Of a DNA stretch of 64,000 nucleotides, positions 50,152-59,648 are shown piece after piece. Source of the stretch: DATDAH01 sp963725155 (lineage in GTDB: Bacteria > Actinomycetota > Acidimicrobiia > Acidimicrobiales > DATDAH01); assembly GCA_963725155.1 (NCBI GenBank), contig CAVRXU010000011.1, positions 62,001 through 126,000 of the forward strand. The letters are read 5' to 3'. The notes beneath the pieces were generated by a model. That model had not been told where the DNA came from, searched no databases, and saw nothing but the letters and a program-made list of their open reading frames with translations. The position numbers and the translations under genes were made by a program. The stretch's first letter is position 1. Every line of letters starts with the position of its first letter.

Positions 50152-51395
50152 GGACCCCACGCCCTGGGGGGGTTGGTCACCGGCGGTCCGCGACGACCCG
50201 GACCCCTACTTCGCCGCGATGCGTTCCCAGTGCCCGGTCCAGCCGGTTCGGCTGTCCGACGGGCACGACGCCTGGGTGATCCTGGGCCACGAGGCCGCTC
50301 GGCAGGCCCTCAACGACCCCGGGATCTCCAAGGACATGCTCGCCGCCTTGGCCGACGACCCCGAGGTCGTCGCCGAAGGGCTGCCCGGCCCGGCCTTCTC
50401 CCGCCACATGCTGAACGTCGACCCGCCGGATCACACCCGGCTGCGCCGTCTCGTCGCCAAGGCCTTCCTGCCCTCGCGCGTCGCCGCGCTCGAGCCCGCG
50501 ATCCAGGACCTGACCGACGACCTCCTCGATCGAACTCGCGGCGCAGGGCCCGGAGACGACCGTCGACCTGGTCGAGGGCTTCGCCCATCCGCTGCCGTTC
50601 CGGGTGATCTGTGAGCTGCTCGGCGTGCCGGAGGACGAGCGCCCCCCGCTCCACGACTGGTTCGCGGTCCTGTTGCGGCCTTGGGGTGATGATCCGCCGC
50701 CGGAGGCCGTGCGGGCCTCGGACGGCATCGTCACCTACCTCGGCGAGCTCGTGGAGGCCAAGCGCCGGTCACCGGGGGACGACCTGGTGAGCGTCCTCGT
50801 CGCGGCCGGCGACGACGATGACCGGCTGACCGACCAGGAGCTGCTGTCGAGCCTCTTCCAGTTGATCGTCGCCGGCCACGACACCACATCGGCCAACATC
50901 GGGAACTCCGTCGTTGCCCTGCTCGACCACCCAGATCAGCTCGACGCGCTGCGGGCCGACCTGGACAAGATGCCGGCCGCCGTGGAGGAGCTCCTGCGCT
51001 ATTCGGCTCCGGTCCCCCACGCCACGTTCAGGAGGACTACGGGGCGTCTCGACGTCGGCGGCACGGAGATCCCCGACGGCCAACAGGTCCTGGTCTGCCT
51101 CGCGGCCGCCAACCATGATCCTGCGGCCCACCCGGACCCGGAGGTCCTCGACATCAGCCGGCCGGCCCGAGCCCACCTCGCCTTCGGACACGGCATCCAC
51201 TTCTGCCTCGGCGCCCCCCTGGCCCGGCTCGAGGCCAGGGTCGCCCTGACCACCTTGCTCCGACGATTCCCGGACCTTCGCCTGGCCGGGCCGCGGGACG
51301 AGCTCGAGTGGAGCCACGGGGACGGCCTGGTGCTGCGCGGGTTGGACGCCCTCCCGGTGATCCTGGGCGATCAGCTCGCGCCCGGTGCGGCCTGA
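50144..51395 (+). pseudogene. Cytochrome P450, interrupted by one frameshift
   Basis: From ATG 50144 the first ~130 codons read as a P450 (PAVRDDPDPYFAAMRSQCPV, FSRHMLNVDPPDHTRLRRLVAKAF). The frame fails near 50533. Deleting one of the two A bases at 50533-50534 gives DLLDRLAAQGPETTVDLVEG, a normal P450 continuation, and the rest is intact: I-helix AGHDTTSANIG, ExxR in EELLRYSAP and the haem-ligand FGHGIHFCLGAPLAR. So only one extra base separates this from a full-length (~416 aa) gene. Could be real decay or a sequencing insertion. Neighbours: NTF2-like upstream, convergent flavin monooxygenase. Confidence 0.88.
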
Positions 51396-52621
51396 CGGTC
51401 GAGGAAGGCCGCCAGCTCGACGACGAGGTCTTCGGCGTCGCTGCGGGCGCCGTCGATGAAGCTCGACTTGCGCCGACGGAGGAACGGTGCGCCGATGAGA
51501 TACATCCCCGGCGACTCGACCACCCCACCGTCGTGCCGGACCAGGCCCTTGGCGTCGAGCACGTCGACATCGAGCCAGGAGTAGTCCGGGCGGTAGCCGG
51601 TCGCCCAGATGATCGACTGGATCTCGCCGTTGCCGAGATCCAGGCCGAGCAGCGGCGGCTCGGCCACGACCGTCGGTGCGAAACGGTGCGGCGGCGGAAC
51701 CGAGTCGTCGAGGCCGCTCACCGTCGCCCATTCGTCGATCGTGTCGAGCAAGCGGCCGAGCTTGAGGTCGGCCAGCTCGCACTTGTTGCGCAGGGACCCG
51801 GAGAACTGGGCCCGACCGTCGCGGATCCCGGCGAAGCGCCCGACCAGCCGCACGCCGATGTCGGTGAGCGCGTTCAGGTCGAACGTGGCCCGCTCGGGGG
51901 AACCCGCCAGCTGCATCGACGGGACCCGGCGAGCCCGGACGATGTCGTCCACCTCGTCGTAGCGCTCGTCGAGCACGCCGGCTGCCTCCATCCACCAGTG
52001 GATGTCCCGACCCCGGTACACGCGTGGCCCCCGCACGTGCTCGCCCACGGCCAACGTGACCGGGCGGCCGGAGCGTTGGATCTCGTGGGCGATCTGCACA
52101 CCGCTCGCCGATGCCCCCACCACCAGCACCCCACCGTCGGCGAGCTGGCCCGGGTTGCGATAGGTCGCGGGCGTGAGGCTCGCCAGCGACGGTGGCACCG
52201 CCTCGGCCACCTCGGGGAGTCGAGGCACGTTGAACGCGCCGGTGGCGAGCACGACAGTCGGGCAGTGCCACTCGCCCCGGTCGGTGACGACCCGGTAACC
52301 GCTGGCGTTGCGGGCCACCGAGGTAACCGTCGTGCCGGTCCGGACCGGCGCCTCGATGACCGCCGCGTAGCCGGCGATGAACTCGACGACCTCGGGCATC
52401 GTCATGAAGCCGTCGGGGTCGTCGCCCTGGTAGGCGTGACCGGGGAGCCGACACTGCCAGTTGGGCGTGAGCAGACGGAGCGAGTCCCATCGCTCCGTGC
52501 GCCACGAGTTCGCCACCTCGTTCCGCTCGATCACGACGTGGTCGATCGAACGGTCCGAGAGGCACCGGCTGATGGCGAGCCCCCCGTGCCCAGCCCCGAT
52601 CACCACGGTTGTCGTGCGCAC
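51371..52621 (-). CDS. FAD-dependent monooxygenase (YUCCA/FMO-like)
   Basis: 416 residues. VVIGAGHGGLAISRCLSDR is the FAD Rossmann motif, NSWRTERWDSLRLLTPNWQCRLPG is the FMO-type segment, and VVVGASASGVQIAHEI is the NADPH-binding second Rossmann loop. WATGYRPDYSWLD closes the fold. The family oxygenates N, S or C of small molecules. GTG 52621 is the sensible start, 29 bases after the OsmC stop. The last 25 bases overlap the convergent P450 gene. Confidence 0.87.
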   Translation of the reverse strand: MRTTTVVIGAGHGGLAISRCLSDRSIDHVVIERNEVANSWRTERWDSLRLLTPNWQCRLPGHAYQGDDPDGFMTMPEVVEFIAGYAAVIEAPVRTGTTVTSVARNASGYRVVTDRGEWHCPTVVLATGAFNVPRLPEVAEAVPPSLASLTPATYRNPGQLADGGVLVVGASASGVQIAHEIQRSGRPVTLAVGEHVRGPRVYRGRDIHWWMEAAGVLDERYDEVDDIVRARRVPSMQLAGSPERATFDLNALTDIGVRLVGRFAGIRDGRAQFSGSLRNKCELADLKLGRLLDTIDEWATVSGLDDSVPPPHRFAPTVVAEPPLLGLDLGNGEIQSIIWATGYRPDYSWLDVDVLDAKGLVRHDGGVVESPGMYLIGAPFLRRRKSSFIDGARSDAEDLVVELAAFLDRQAAPGAS

Positions 52622-52650
52622 GGGCGGCGGGCCCCCTCCGCCCGGAGCGG

Positions 52651-53211
52651 TCAGCGCACTTCGACGCGCACGTCGGTGGGGTTGGTGATCACGTCGTACA
52701 CGGCGGACCGCTTCTGGGACTGCGCGACGATCGCGTTGATCTCGTCCGGGGTGGCATCGGCGTCGATGTCGTAGGTCACCTTGATGTCGCCGAAGCCGTT
52801 GCGGACGTCGCTGTCGATGCCGAGGATGCCCCGCACGTCCATCGAACCCTCGACCGTCGCCGAGACGCGGCGCAGCTGGATGTCCCGGTTCTGGGCCACG
52901 GCGGCGACGCCGGCGGTGAGGCAGCCGGCAAGGCCCACGAGCACGTACTCCACCGGCGTGGCGCCGTTGTCCTCGGAGGCGAAGATCTCCGGGTGGTCCA
53001 CGTCGAAGGAGTACCGCGTCCGATGGTTCTGCTCCTCGCCGAGCCCGAAGAAGCTCTCGACGGTGGATGAGCTGTGGGTGCCGTTCTGCCACTCACAGGA
53101 CGCCCGCCACTCGAACTTGGCGGCTTCAGGCGCCTCGGTCAACGCTTCCCGAGCGCCGAGTAGCGCTTCGACGTTGACACCGTTGTTGACAGGGGTGGCA
53201 GTAGACGTCAT
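52651..53211 (-). CDS. OsmC-family protein
   Basis: 186 residues with the OsmC/Ohr fold: NHRTRYSFDVDHPEIFASEDNGATPVEYVLVGLAGCL. C97 is the first redox cysteine. The position of the second (KRSAVYDVI) has Ala/Ser instead of Cys, so classic two-cysteine peroxidase chemistry is unlikely, as is common in this OsmC branch. ATG 53211 has AGGAG upstream (AGGAGCTGATTG) and beats a TTG at 53214. Same strand as the flavin monooxygenase, with a 29-base gap. Confidence 0.85.
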   Translation of the reverse strand: MTSTATPVNNGVNVEALLGAREALTEAPEAAKFEWRASCEWQNGTHSSSTVESFFGLGEEQNHRTRYSFDVDHPEIFASEDNGATPVEYVLVGLAGCLTAGVAAVAQNRDIQLRRVSATVEGSMDVRGILGIDSDVRNGFGDIKVTYDIDADATPDEINAIVAQSQKRSAVYDVITNPTDVRVEVR

Positions 53212-53234
53212 CAATCAGCTCCTTGCTCCGTCCG

Positions 53235-53253
53235 GCGAGGGGTGAACCCTCGC
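53235..53253. promoter_or_regulatory. Hairpin/palindrome in OsmC-SARP divergent region
   Basis: GCGAGGG (53235-53241), loop GTGAA, CCCTCGC (53247-53253). Lies 24 bases upstream of the OsmC start, between it and the divergent SARP gene. Operator or 5'-leader hairpin. Confidence 0.35.
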
Positions 53254-53376
53254 GATGATGCGCGATGTGCCCGCACAGTCTCGCCCAATTCACGTGGTCG
53301 TGGTGGGAAAAGTGCCTCACGTCACGGAGCGAGGTTCTCGGCCGGCCCCTTCCGGGAGCGCGCGTAGCCTGAGCCC

Positions 53377-56300
53377 GTGGAGGGGTTGGATCAGCTGCGG
53401 ATCCGGCTGCTCGGCGGCTTGGACGTGGACGGCGTCGACCCCCGGGAGGTCGGGAGCCGCAAGGCGCGCACCCTCGTCAAGGTCCTCGCCCTCGCCCGGG
53501 GCAGCCCCGTGCCCGCCGACCGCGTGGTCGAGGCCCTCTGGCCCGGGGATGACACTCCGCTCAAGCCGGTCGACCAGGTGGGGGTGCTGGTGAGCCGGTT
53601 GCGGTCCGTGGTCGGCGCCGATCGCCTGACCCGCACCGACGCGGGCTGGGCCCTGGCGGTCGACTGGCTCGACGTGGTGGAGCTCGAGGAGCGCGTGGAC
53701 GAAGCCGCGGCCCGCCTCGCCGCCGGGAACCCGGGCGCGGCCCGAGCCGCGGCCCGGGCCGCCCTCACCCTCGTCCGCGGCGACCTCCTCGCCGACGAGC
53801 CCGATCCCGTGTGGGCCGAGGCGGATCGGGCCGCGGTGGGCCGAGCCGTCGCCCGGGGCCGCCTGATCGCGGCAGAGGCGGCGCTCGCCGCGGGTGACCC
53901 GGTCGCCGCCGCGACCGAGGCGGAAGGGGCGCTGGACCACGATGCCTACGACGAGGCCGCCCTGCGCCTGCTGATGCGGGCCGACACCGCAGCGGGCCGG
54001 CCGGCGTCGGCGCTGGCCGCGTACGCCCGCGTCAGGGAACGGTTGGCGGAGGACCTCGGCGTCGATCCCCTCCCGGAGACCGAGGCGCTGCACACCGCGA
54101 TCCTGCTGGGTGACCCGCCGGTCGAGGCGCCGGCGCCCGTGGCCGCCCCGGCCCTGGTCGGTCGCGCCGCCGAGCTGGCCGAGCTCGATGACCTGCTCGG
54201 CCGGGTCGAGCGCGGGGCGGCGCTGCTGGCCGTCGTCGAGGGGGAGGCCGGCATCGGCAAGACCTCGCTGGTGTCCGCGTGGTCGGCGAACCGACGAGCC
54301 GATGCGCTCGTGCTGACCGGACGGTGCGACGAGCTGGGCCGCGACCTCCCCCTCCAGCCGGTGCTCGACGGCTTGGAGAAGCACCTACGCTCGCTCGACG
54401 CCGACCAGGTCGAGGCCGTGCTGGCGGACGCCGAGCCTGTGCTCGGGCCCCTCCTCGGGCGGTTCAGCGTCGGACCGTCAGGGCCGGTGCCGACGACGGT
54501 GCGTGACGCCGGCGTCGGCCAAGCCCTGCTCTTCGCCTCGCTCCTGGCTGCGATCGAGCGCGCGGCCGACGATCGACCCGCCGTGGTCATCGCCGAGGAC
54601 GTGCACCTGGCCAGCGCCAGCACCAACGAGTGGCTGCGGTTCGCGGCGCGGCGCGGCCATCGCCTGCTCGTGCTGGCGACTCGGCGCCCCGAAGGCGGAT
54701 CGGTCGGACCGGCCGTACTCGTCCCCATCGGCCCCCTCGATCTCGGATCGGTGGCCGAGCTCGTCGGGGAAGACCGCGCCCCCGACCTCTACGCCCGCAG
54801 CGGCGGCCATCCGTTGTTCCTGCTCGAGCTGGCCCATGCCGCACCGGGCGAGCTGCCCGCCAGCGTTCGCGAGGCCGTCGCCGCACGGGTCGACGGCCTC
54901 GGCGAAGCGGCCACGACACTGCGGGCCGCGGCGATCCTCGGCAGCGAAGTGGACGTCGACCTCCTGGCCGCCGTCCTCGACCGCTCCGTGGCGACGTTGC
55001 TCGAGCACCTCGACGCCGGTCTGCAGGCCCTGCTGGTGGAGGAGCGCTCGGCCACGTTCGCCTTCCGCCACGGGTTGGTGCGTGACGCGCTGGCCGCCGA
55101 CACCTCGGCCGCCCGCCGGGCATTCGTGCACCGCGAGGCCGCCCGCGTCCTCGAACGGCGTCCGGGGCACGATCCGATGGAGGTGGCGTGGCACGCCCGC
55201 CATGGCGGGGACGTGCCCACGGCGGTCACCGCCCTGATCGACGCCGCGGCGACGGCGAGCAGCCGGTACGACACCGCGCTGGCCGAGGAGCTGCTGACCG
55301 ATGCGATCGGTCTCGAGGACATCGTTGCGGCACGGGTGGCGCGGGCGCTGGTCCGCATCGCCCGCTTCGACCTCGACGGGGCGAATGCCGACGCCCTGCG
55401 TGCGGTTGAGCTCGGCGGGGGGCCGAGCGCGCTGGAGGTCGCCGGCTGGGCCAGCTACTACCAACGCAACTACGACCTCGCCCGCCAGCGGGCCGACGAA
55501 GCGGGCGAGCGCACCGATGATCCGGGCGTGCGGGCCAGCTGCCTGACCCTCAGCGGGCGGATCCTCCACGCCAGCGGGCGCTTGCCCGAAGCCGACGCCC
55601 GCCTGACCGAAGCCGTCGACCGGGCGCCGGCCTCGGTGCGCGGCGTGGCCCAGGTCTTCCTCGGCGGGCTGCGGATCCACCAGGGCGCCGTCGCCGAAGG
55701 CGCCGACCTCGTCGACCGAGCACTGCTCGACCCGGCCCGCATCGGGCACCCGTTCGCGGTGCACCATGCCCACCTCTTCCGTGTGCTCGCGCTCGGCATG
55801 CAGGGACGGCCGATCGACGCCCTCGCCGCGGTGGAGGTCGGCCAAGCGGCGGCCACCGAGGCCGGGGAGGCGGGAACCCGCTTCCGGGCCGTGCAGGACA
55901 ACCTGCGGTCGTGGGTGCTCCGCAGCCTGGGCCACCTCGACGAGGCCGACGACTGGACCGGGCGGGCCCTCGAGGTGTCCGCCGCCTCCCGCACCTCGAT
56001 GAGCGAGATGTACTACGCGGCGGAGCTGGACCGGATCGAGGGCCGCCTGCTCGCCGGGGACATCGACGGGGCGAGCGACGAGCTGGACGGGATCGACGAC
56101 ATCGCACCGTGGAACGGCGGTCACGCCTGGCACCACCGACAGCGCTTCCACCTGCAGCGGGCGCGCGTCGCGCTGGCCCGGTCCGACCTCGTGGGTGCGG
56201 CGGAGGACTCCCTCGTCGCCATCACCGACAGCGTCGAGCGCCGGACCCTGCGCTACCGGCTCTTCGCCACCGTCACGGCGGCCCAGGCCCGACTGGCGGC

Positions 56301-56529
56301 GGGCGAGGCGATCGAGCACGACGACCTCGATCGGGCGCTCGACCGGCTCGAGGCCTGTGGCGGCCTCGAGGTGTGGCGGGTCACCGCGGAGTTGGCGGCG
56401 GCGTCGGGGGTCGACCGCTGGTGGCGGGACGCCGAGCGCCGGGCCGGGGCCCTGATCGCCGAATCGGGTGACCACGGCGAGACCCTGCGTCGCTCCGTGG
56501 CGACGACGTTCACCGCCCTCGGTCGTTAG
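53377..56529 (+). CDS. SARP-type (BTAD) transcriptional activator with ATPase and TPR-like regions
   Basis: 1050 residues. The N-terminal winged helix (RIRLLGGLDVDG to about 100) and BTAD region (~105-250, EEALRLLMRADTAAGRPASALAAYARVRERLAEDLGVDPLPE) mark an AfsR/SARP-like regulator. Then an NTPase: Walker A GEAGIGKTS at 289-297, Walker B IAEDVH about 404-409, with P-loop sensor segments following. The C-terminal ~500 residues are Ala/Arg-rich helical repeats of TPR type. No C-terminal LuxR HTH. Large SARP proteins usually activate antibiotic or secondary metabolism genes. GTG start six bases after TAGCCT (53365-53370). Confidence 0.88.
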   Translation: MEGLDQLRIRLLGGLDVDGVDPREVGSRKARTLVKVLALARGSPVPADRVVEALWPGDDTPLKPVDQVGVLVSRLRSVVGADRLTRTDAGWALAVDWLDVVELEERVDEAAARLAAGNPGAARAAARAALTLVRGDLLADEPDPVWAEADRAAVGRAVARGRLIAAEAALAAGDPVAAATEAEGALDHDAYDEAALRLLMRADTAAGRPASALAAYARVRERLAEDLGVDPLPETEALHTAILLGDPPVEAPAPVAAPALVGRAAELAELDDLLGRVERGAALLAVVEGEAGIGKTSLVSAWSANRRADALVLTGRCDELGRDLPLQPVLDGLEKHLRSLDADQVEAVLADAEPVLGPLLGRFSVGPSGPVPTTVRDAGVGQALLFASLLAAIERAADDRPAVVIAEDVHLASASTNEWLRFAARRGHRLLVLATRRPEGGSVGPAVLVPIGPLDLGSVAELVGEDRAPDLYARSGGHPLFLLELAHAAPGELPASVREAVAARVDGLGEAATTLRAAAILGSEVDVDLLAAVLDRSVATLLEHLDAGLQALLVEERSATFAFRHGLVRDALAADTSAARRAFVHREAARVLERRPGHDPMEVAWHARHGGDVPTAVTALIDAAATASSRYDTALAEELLTDAIGLEDIVAARVARALVRIARFDLDGANADALRAVELGGGPSALEVAGWASYYQRNYDLARQRADEAGERTDDPGVRASCLTLSGRILHASGRLPEADARLTEAVDRAPASVRGVAQVFLGGLRIHQGAVAEGADLVDRALLDPARIGHPFAVHHAHLFRVLALGMQGRPIDALAAVEVGQAAATEAGEAGTRFRAVQDNLRSWVLRSLGHLDEADDWTGRALEVSAASRTSMSEMYYAAELDRIEGRLLAGDIDGASDELDGIDDIAPWNGGHAWHHRQRFHLQRARVALARSDLVGAAEDSLVAITDSVERRTLRYRLFATVTAAQARLAAGEAIEHDDLDRALDRLEACGGLEVWRVTAELAAASGVDRWWRDAERRAGALIAESGDHGETLRRSVATTFTALGR

Positions 56530-57305
56530 CCCACCGGCGCGCGAGCGGCGAGGAAGATCACCCGGCGGACGAGCGGCTCCGGATCGGGCCCGAGGAGGTC
56601 GAGGGCCCGGGCGAACAGGGCATCCTGCGTCGACGGGTCGAGGCCGTCGACGAAGGACGCGCACTGGGCGAGGCCCAGCCGCCACCGCACCATGTCGGCC
56701 GGCCCCAGCTCGGTCAGCGCCACCTCGAGGCGCTCGACCCGTACCGGTTCCAGGCCCCCGGCGTCGATCGCCGCCGATGCGGCGGCCACGGACCCCCATG
56801 CCGCCATGGCCGCCTTCAGCGCCGCGTACCACTCCGGCTTCACCCAGCCGACCTCGTGCAACGCGGCCTCGACCGCGCCCTTGGCCGGGTGGTCGTCGTC
56901 GTCGGCGTAGGTCGAGGCCACGAGCAGGTCGGCGACCCGACCGGCCTCCCGCACGCCCTCGGCGGGATCGTCGAGGTGGTTGAGGACGAACGGAGCGAGC
57001 ACGACGTCGAACGCGTCCGGCCGGAACGGCAGCTGACGGATGTCGCTCACGCTCGCCGGCGGACGGGTGGGCTGGTCGACCCGCAGCATGGCGGCGGCGA
57101 AGTCGGTGGCCACCACCCGGGCGCCGGCGGCCTGGGCCGCATAGGAGCCGACACCCGTGCCGCTGCCCAGGTCCAAGACGAATCGGCCGGCCAGCGGCAC
57201 GGGGCTGAAGGCGACGAGGAGCTCGGCCAGGCGCTGGTAGACGCGGGTCGGACCGTCGGCCCACGCCGCCGCGCCGGCCGAGTACGCCGCGCCGATGGCC
57301 GTCAC
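56526..57305 (-). CDS. Class I SAM-dependent methyltransferase
   Basis: 259 residues. FVLDLGSGTGVGSYAAQAAGARVVATDFA is the SAM-binding motif I plus the following acidic strand, and LPFRPDAFDVVLAPFVLNHL is motif post-I/II. Substrate unknown. GTG start overlapping the stop of the phosphotransferase gene by four bases (GTGA), and its own stop overlapping the convergent SARP gene's stop. Hence an operon with the phosphotransferase. Confidence 0.88.
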   Translation of the reverse strand: MTAIGAAYSAGAAAWADGPTRVYQRLAELLVAFSPVPLAGRFVLDLGSGTGVGSYAAQAAGARVVATDFAAAMLRVDQPTRPPASVSDIRQLPFRPDAFDVVLAPFVLNHLDDPAEGVREAGRVADLLVASTYADDDDHPAKGAVEAALHEVGWVKPEWYAALKAAMAAWGSVAAASAAIDAGGLEPVRVERLEVALTELGPADMVRWRLGLAQCASFVDGLDPSTQDALFARALDLLGPDPEPLVRRVIFLAARAPVG

Positions 57306-58411
57306 AGGTACGCCGCCCCCTCGCGGGCCCGGTCACACCACCAGCCGAGCTCGGCGTCATCGCCCAACGCCTTCTCCCAGCCGAACTCCACCAGGGCGCC
57401 GAGGAGGCACACGGCGAGCTGGCGATCCCACCACGGGCTCGTCTCGACGCCGTGGGTCTCGAGCGAGGCTCGGAGCGCGGCGATGGCGTCCTCCTTGCTC
57501 TGCGGCAGGCGGGCCTGGTTGAGCGCGAGGTACCACGCCAGGTCGTGGCCCACCGGCGCGATGCCGGGATAGGTCCAGTCGATGAGCACGGTGCGACCGT
57601 CGCCAGCCGTGCCCACGTTGCCGAGCTTCCAGTCGCCGTGCACGAAGGCGAAGGGCGTCGTCGAGAGGGCATCCACCAGCGGCTGGACGTCGGGTCGGAG
57701 GGCTTCGATGAGGGTGCGCACGTCACGGGGGGCACGCACCGCGAAGCGCTCCCAGCCCTCGGTGGCGATCCGCGGGACGGGGTCGGGGAAGCCATTGGCC
57801 CGCTGGATGTCCATGTTGACGTCGGAGAACCACAGGTAGCGGTTGGCCAGCGGCACCAGGCCCACCTCGTCGGTCCACCGCCACGTGCGGGCGGCGAGAG
57901 CAGCCATCGTGTCGAGGTGGGCGAGGTGGTCGGCGAGGGAGATCGGGTCGTCGCCCGGCGGCACGAGCTCGTCGGAGAGGTCGCGCATGAGCAGGGCCGC
58001 ACCCCACCCGTTGCGCCCCAGGCCGCCGGCCGCGCCCACCATCCCGTGCTCGATCCGCTCGGGCAGCACGTCCATCAGGCCGCTGGCCCAGACCTGCAGC
58101 GGCTTGCAGCCGACGTCACCACACAACCGCATGGTCCAGTCGTGGTCGATGTGGACGTACTTGACGATGTGGGGCTCGCCGTCGATCAGGAGCCGCTCGA
58201 ACCCGGAACCGGACTTCGAGTCGGTGGTGAAGAAGGGCTCGCGACCCGTCGCCCCGGCCAGCAGCTCCTCGACCGAGGACGCGACCGGTCGCGGGATGAG
58301 GGAGGGAGCGTTTCGCCCGCGGCCGTCGCCCATGCCCGCAGCATCCCGCGCCGACTCCCGTTCCGCCAGGGACCGGTCGGGGCTGGTGTCGGCTGCGGCA
58401 GCTCTGGTCAT
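57302..58411 (-). CDS. Phosphotransferase (APH-like kinase)
   Basis: About 369 residues from ATG 58411, which has GAGG eight bases upstream; ATG 58333 would give 343. Kinase-fold motifs: FVHGDWKLGNVGTA (Brenner Asp and Asn), LIDWTYPGIAPVGHDLAWYLA (metal Asp) and an N-lobe HIVKYVHIDHDW with the ATP-binding lysine. Similar in fold to aminoglycoside/macrolide kinases. Overlaps the methyltransferase start. Co-occurrence of a kinase and a methyltransferase, controlled from a palindrome region shared with a third methyltransferase, suggests resistance or tailoring chemistry. Confidence 0.82.
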   Translation of the reverse strand: MTRAAAADTSPDRSLAERESARDAAGMGDGRGRNAPSLIPRPVASSVEELLAGATGREPFFTTDSKSGSGFERLLIDGEPHIVKYVHIDHDWTMRLCGDVGCKPLQVWASGLMDVLPERIEHGMVGAAGGLGRNGWGAALLMRDLSDELVPPGDDPISLADHLAHLDTMAALAARTWRWTDEVGLVPLANRYLWFSDVNMDIQRANGFPDPVPRIATEGWERFAVRAPRDVRTLIEALRPDVQPLVDALSTTPFAFVHGDWKLGNVGTAGDGRTVLIDWTYPGIAPVGHDLAWYLALNQARLPQSKEDAIAALRASLETHGVETSPWWDRQLAVCLLGALVEFGWEKALGDDAELGWWCDRAREGAAYL

Positions 58412-58435
58412 GACGACATCCTCGGCGTCAGTGCT

Positions 58436-58472
58436 TGCAGCGGCCTTGCATCGGCGTCGCAAGGGCGCTGCA
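58436..58472. promoter_or_regulatory. 14-bp inverted repeat in divergent promoter region
   Basis: Arms 58436-58449 (TGCAGCGGCCTTGC) and 58459-58472 (GCAAGGGCGCTGCA) are complementary but for one pair, around a 9-base centre. It sits between the divergent phosphotransferase (start 58411) and methyltransferase (start 58528). Operator-like, too far from either stop to be a terminator. Confidence 0.5.
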
Positions 58473-58527
58473 GGCCCCCTGGCCCACGGTGACCTCCGTC
58501 CAACCCACGACAGACGGAGATGACGCA

Positions 58528-59590
58528 ATGACGATCAACGAAGACAAGCTCAACGACCTCATCGGACAGTTCGTGACCGACTTCGGGGCGGCCATGCACG
58601 CCGCCACCGTGGTCATCGGCGACAAGCTCGGGCTGTACAAGGCCCTGGCTGACCGGGGTCCGATCACCGGCGCCGCACTGGCCGAGGCGGTCGGCTACGA
58701 CGAGCGCCTGGTCGAGCAGTGGCTGAGCGCGCAGTTCGTGAGCGGCTACGCGGAGTACGACCCGGCGACAGGCCAGTTCTCCCTCTCCGAGGAGCAGGTG
58801 GCGGTGCTCGCTGACGAGTCCACGCCGGCCTTCCTGGTCGGGGCCCAGACGATCACCGCCGCCATCTGGAAGGACGAGGAGCGCATCCGCGACGCCTTCC
58901 GGACGGGTCGGCGGCCTCGGCTGGCACGAGCACGACCACGACCTCTTCCACGGCACCGAGAAGCTGTTCAAGCCGGGGTACCAGGGCAACCTCGTCGACG
59001 CCTGGATCCCCTCGCTCGAGGGCGTCGCCGCCAAGCTCGGTGTCGACGGGACCACCGTCGCCGACATCGGCTGCGGGCACGGATCCTCGACGATCCTCCT
59101 GGCGGAGGCGTACCCGCAGGCGACGATCATCGGCTTCGACTACCACGTCGAGTCGATCGACCAGGCCCGCAAGCGGGCCGCCGAGGCCGGCGTGGCCGAC
59201 CGGGTGCGGTTCGAGGTGGCCAGTGCCCAGGACTTCCCGGGCACCGGCTACGACCTGATCTGCATCTTCGACGCCCTCCACGACATGGGCGATCCGGTCG
59301 GCGGCGCGGCCCACATCCGCGAAGCCCTGGCCGACGACGGGACGTGGCTGCTGGTCGAGCCGATGGCCATCGCCGGCCTCGAGAACAACGTGAACCCGGT
59401 CAGCCGGGTCTTCTATGCCGGATCGGTGGGCATCTGCACCCCGGCGGCCGAGGCCCAGGAGGGCGGCTACGCCCTCGGCAACCAGGTCCCCGACGAGCAA
59501 TGGCAGGAGCTGCTCGCGGATGTCGGGTTCACCCGGTTCCGCCGGGCGACCGAGACCCCCTTCAACCGGGTGTTCGAGGTCCGGAAGTAG
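58528..59590 (+). pseudogene. SAM-dependent methyltransferase, interrupted by one frameshift
   Basis: ATG 58528 (GGAG 8 bases upstream) starts a winged-helix N-terminal domain typical of multi-domain methyltransferases (NDLIGQFVTDFGAAMHAATVVIGDKLGLYKALADRGP, GYDERLVEQWLSAQFVSGYAEYD). The frame breaks near 58908. Removing one base there (e.g. T58908) gives FRTGGGLGWHEHDHDLFHGTE, and the catalytic half is complete: TVADIGCGHGSSTILLAEAYP (motif I), FDALHDMGDPVGGA and the C-terminal FRRATETPFNRVFEVRK. So a full ~353-residue enzyme is one base away. A strong terminator follows. Confidence 0.85.
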
Positions 59591-59606
59591 GCACACCACC
59601 CGGGGC

Positions 59607-59640
59607 CAGAAGGCCCCACGCGCCGGCGTGGGGCCTTCTG
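59607..59640. terminator. Strong 15-bp hairpin terminator between convergent genes
   Basis: A perfect 15-bp stem (59607-59621 with 59626-59640) and a four-base loop GCCG, 16 bases after the methyltransferase stop and 8 bases before the stop of the convergent SRPBCC gene. Being symmetric, it can serve both genes. No T-run, as is usual at high GC. Confidence 0.85.
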
Positions 59641-59648
59641 CCGACCCC

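Noticed and set aside
54478..58002. Very long open frame on the minus strand across the SARP gene
   Set aside because: Arg/Gly/Pro/Ala-rich low-complexity translation with no domain; opposite the well-supported SARP and kinase genes. A GC-bias shadow.
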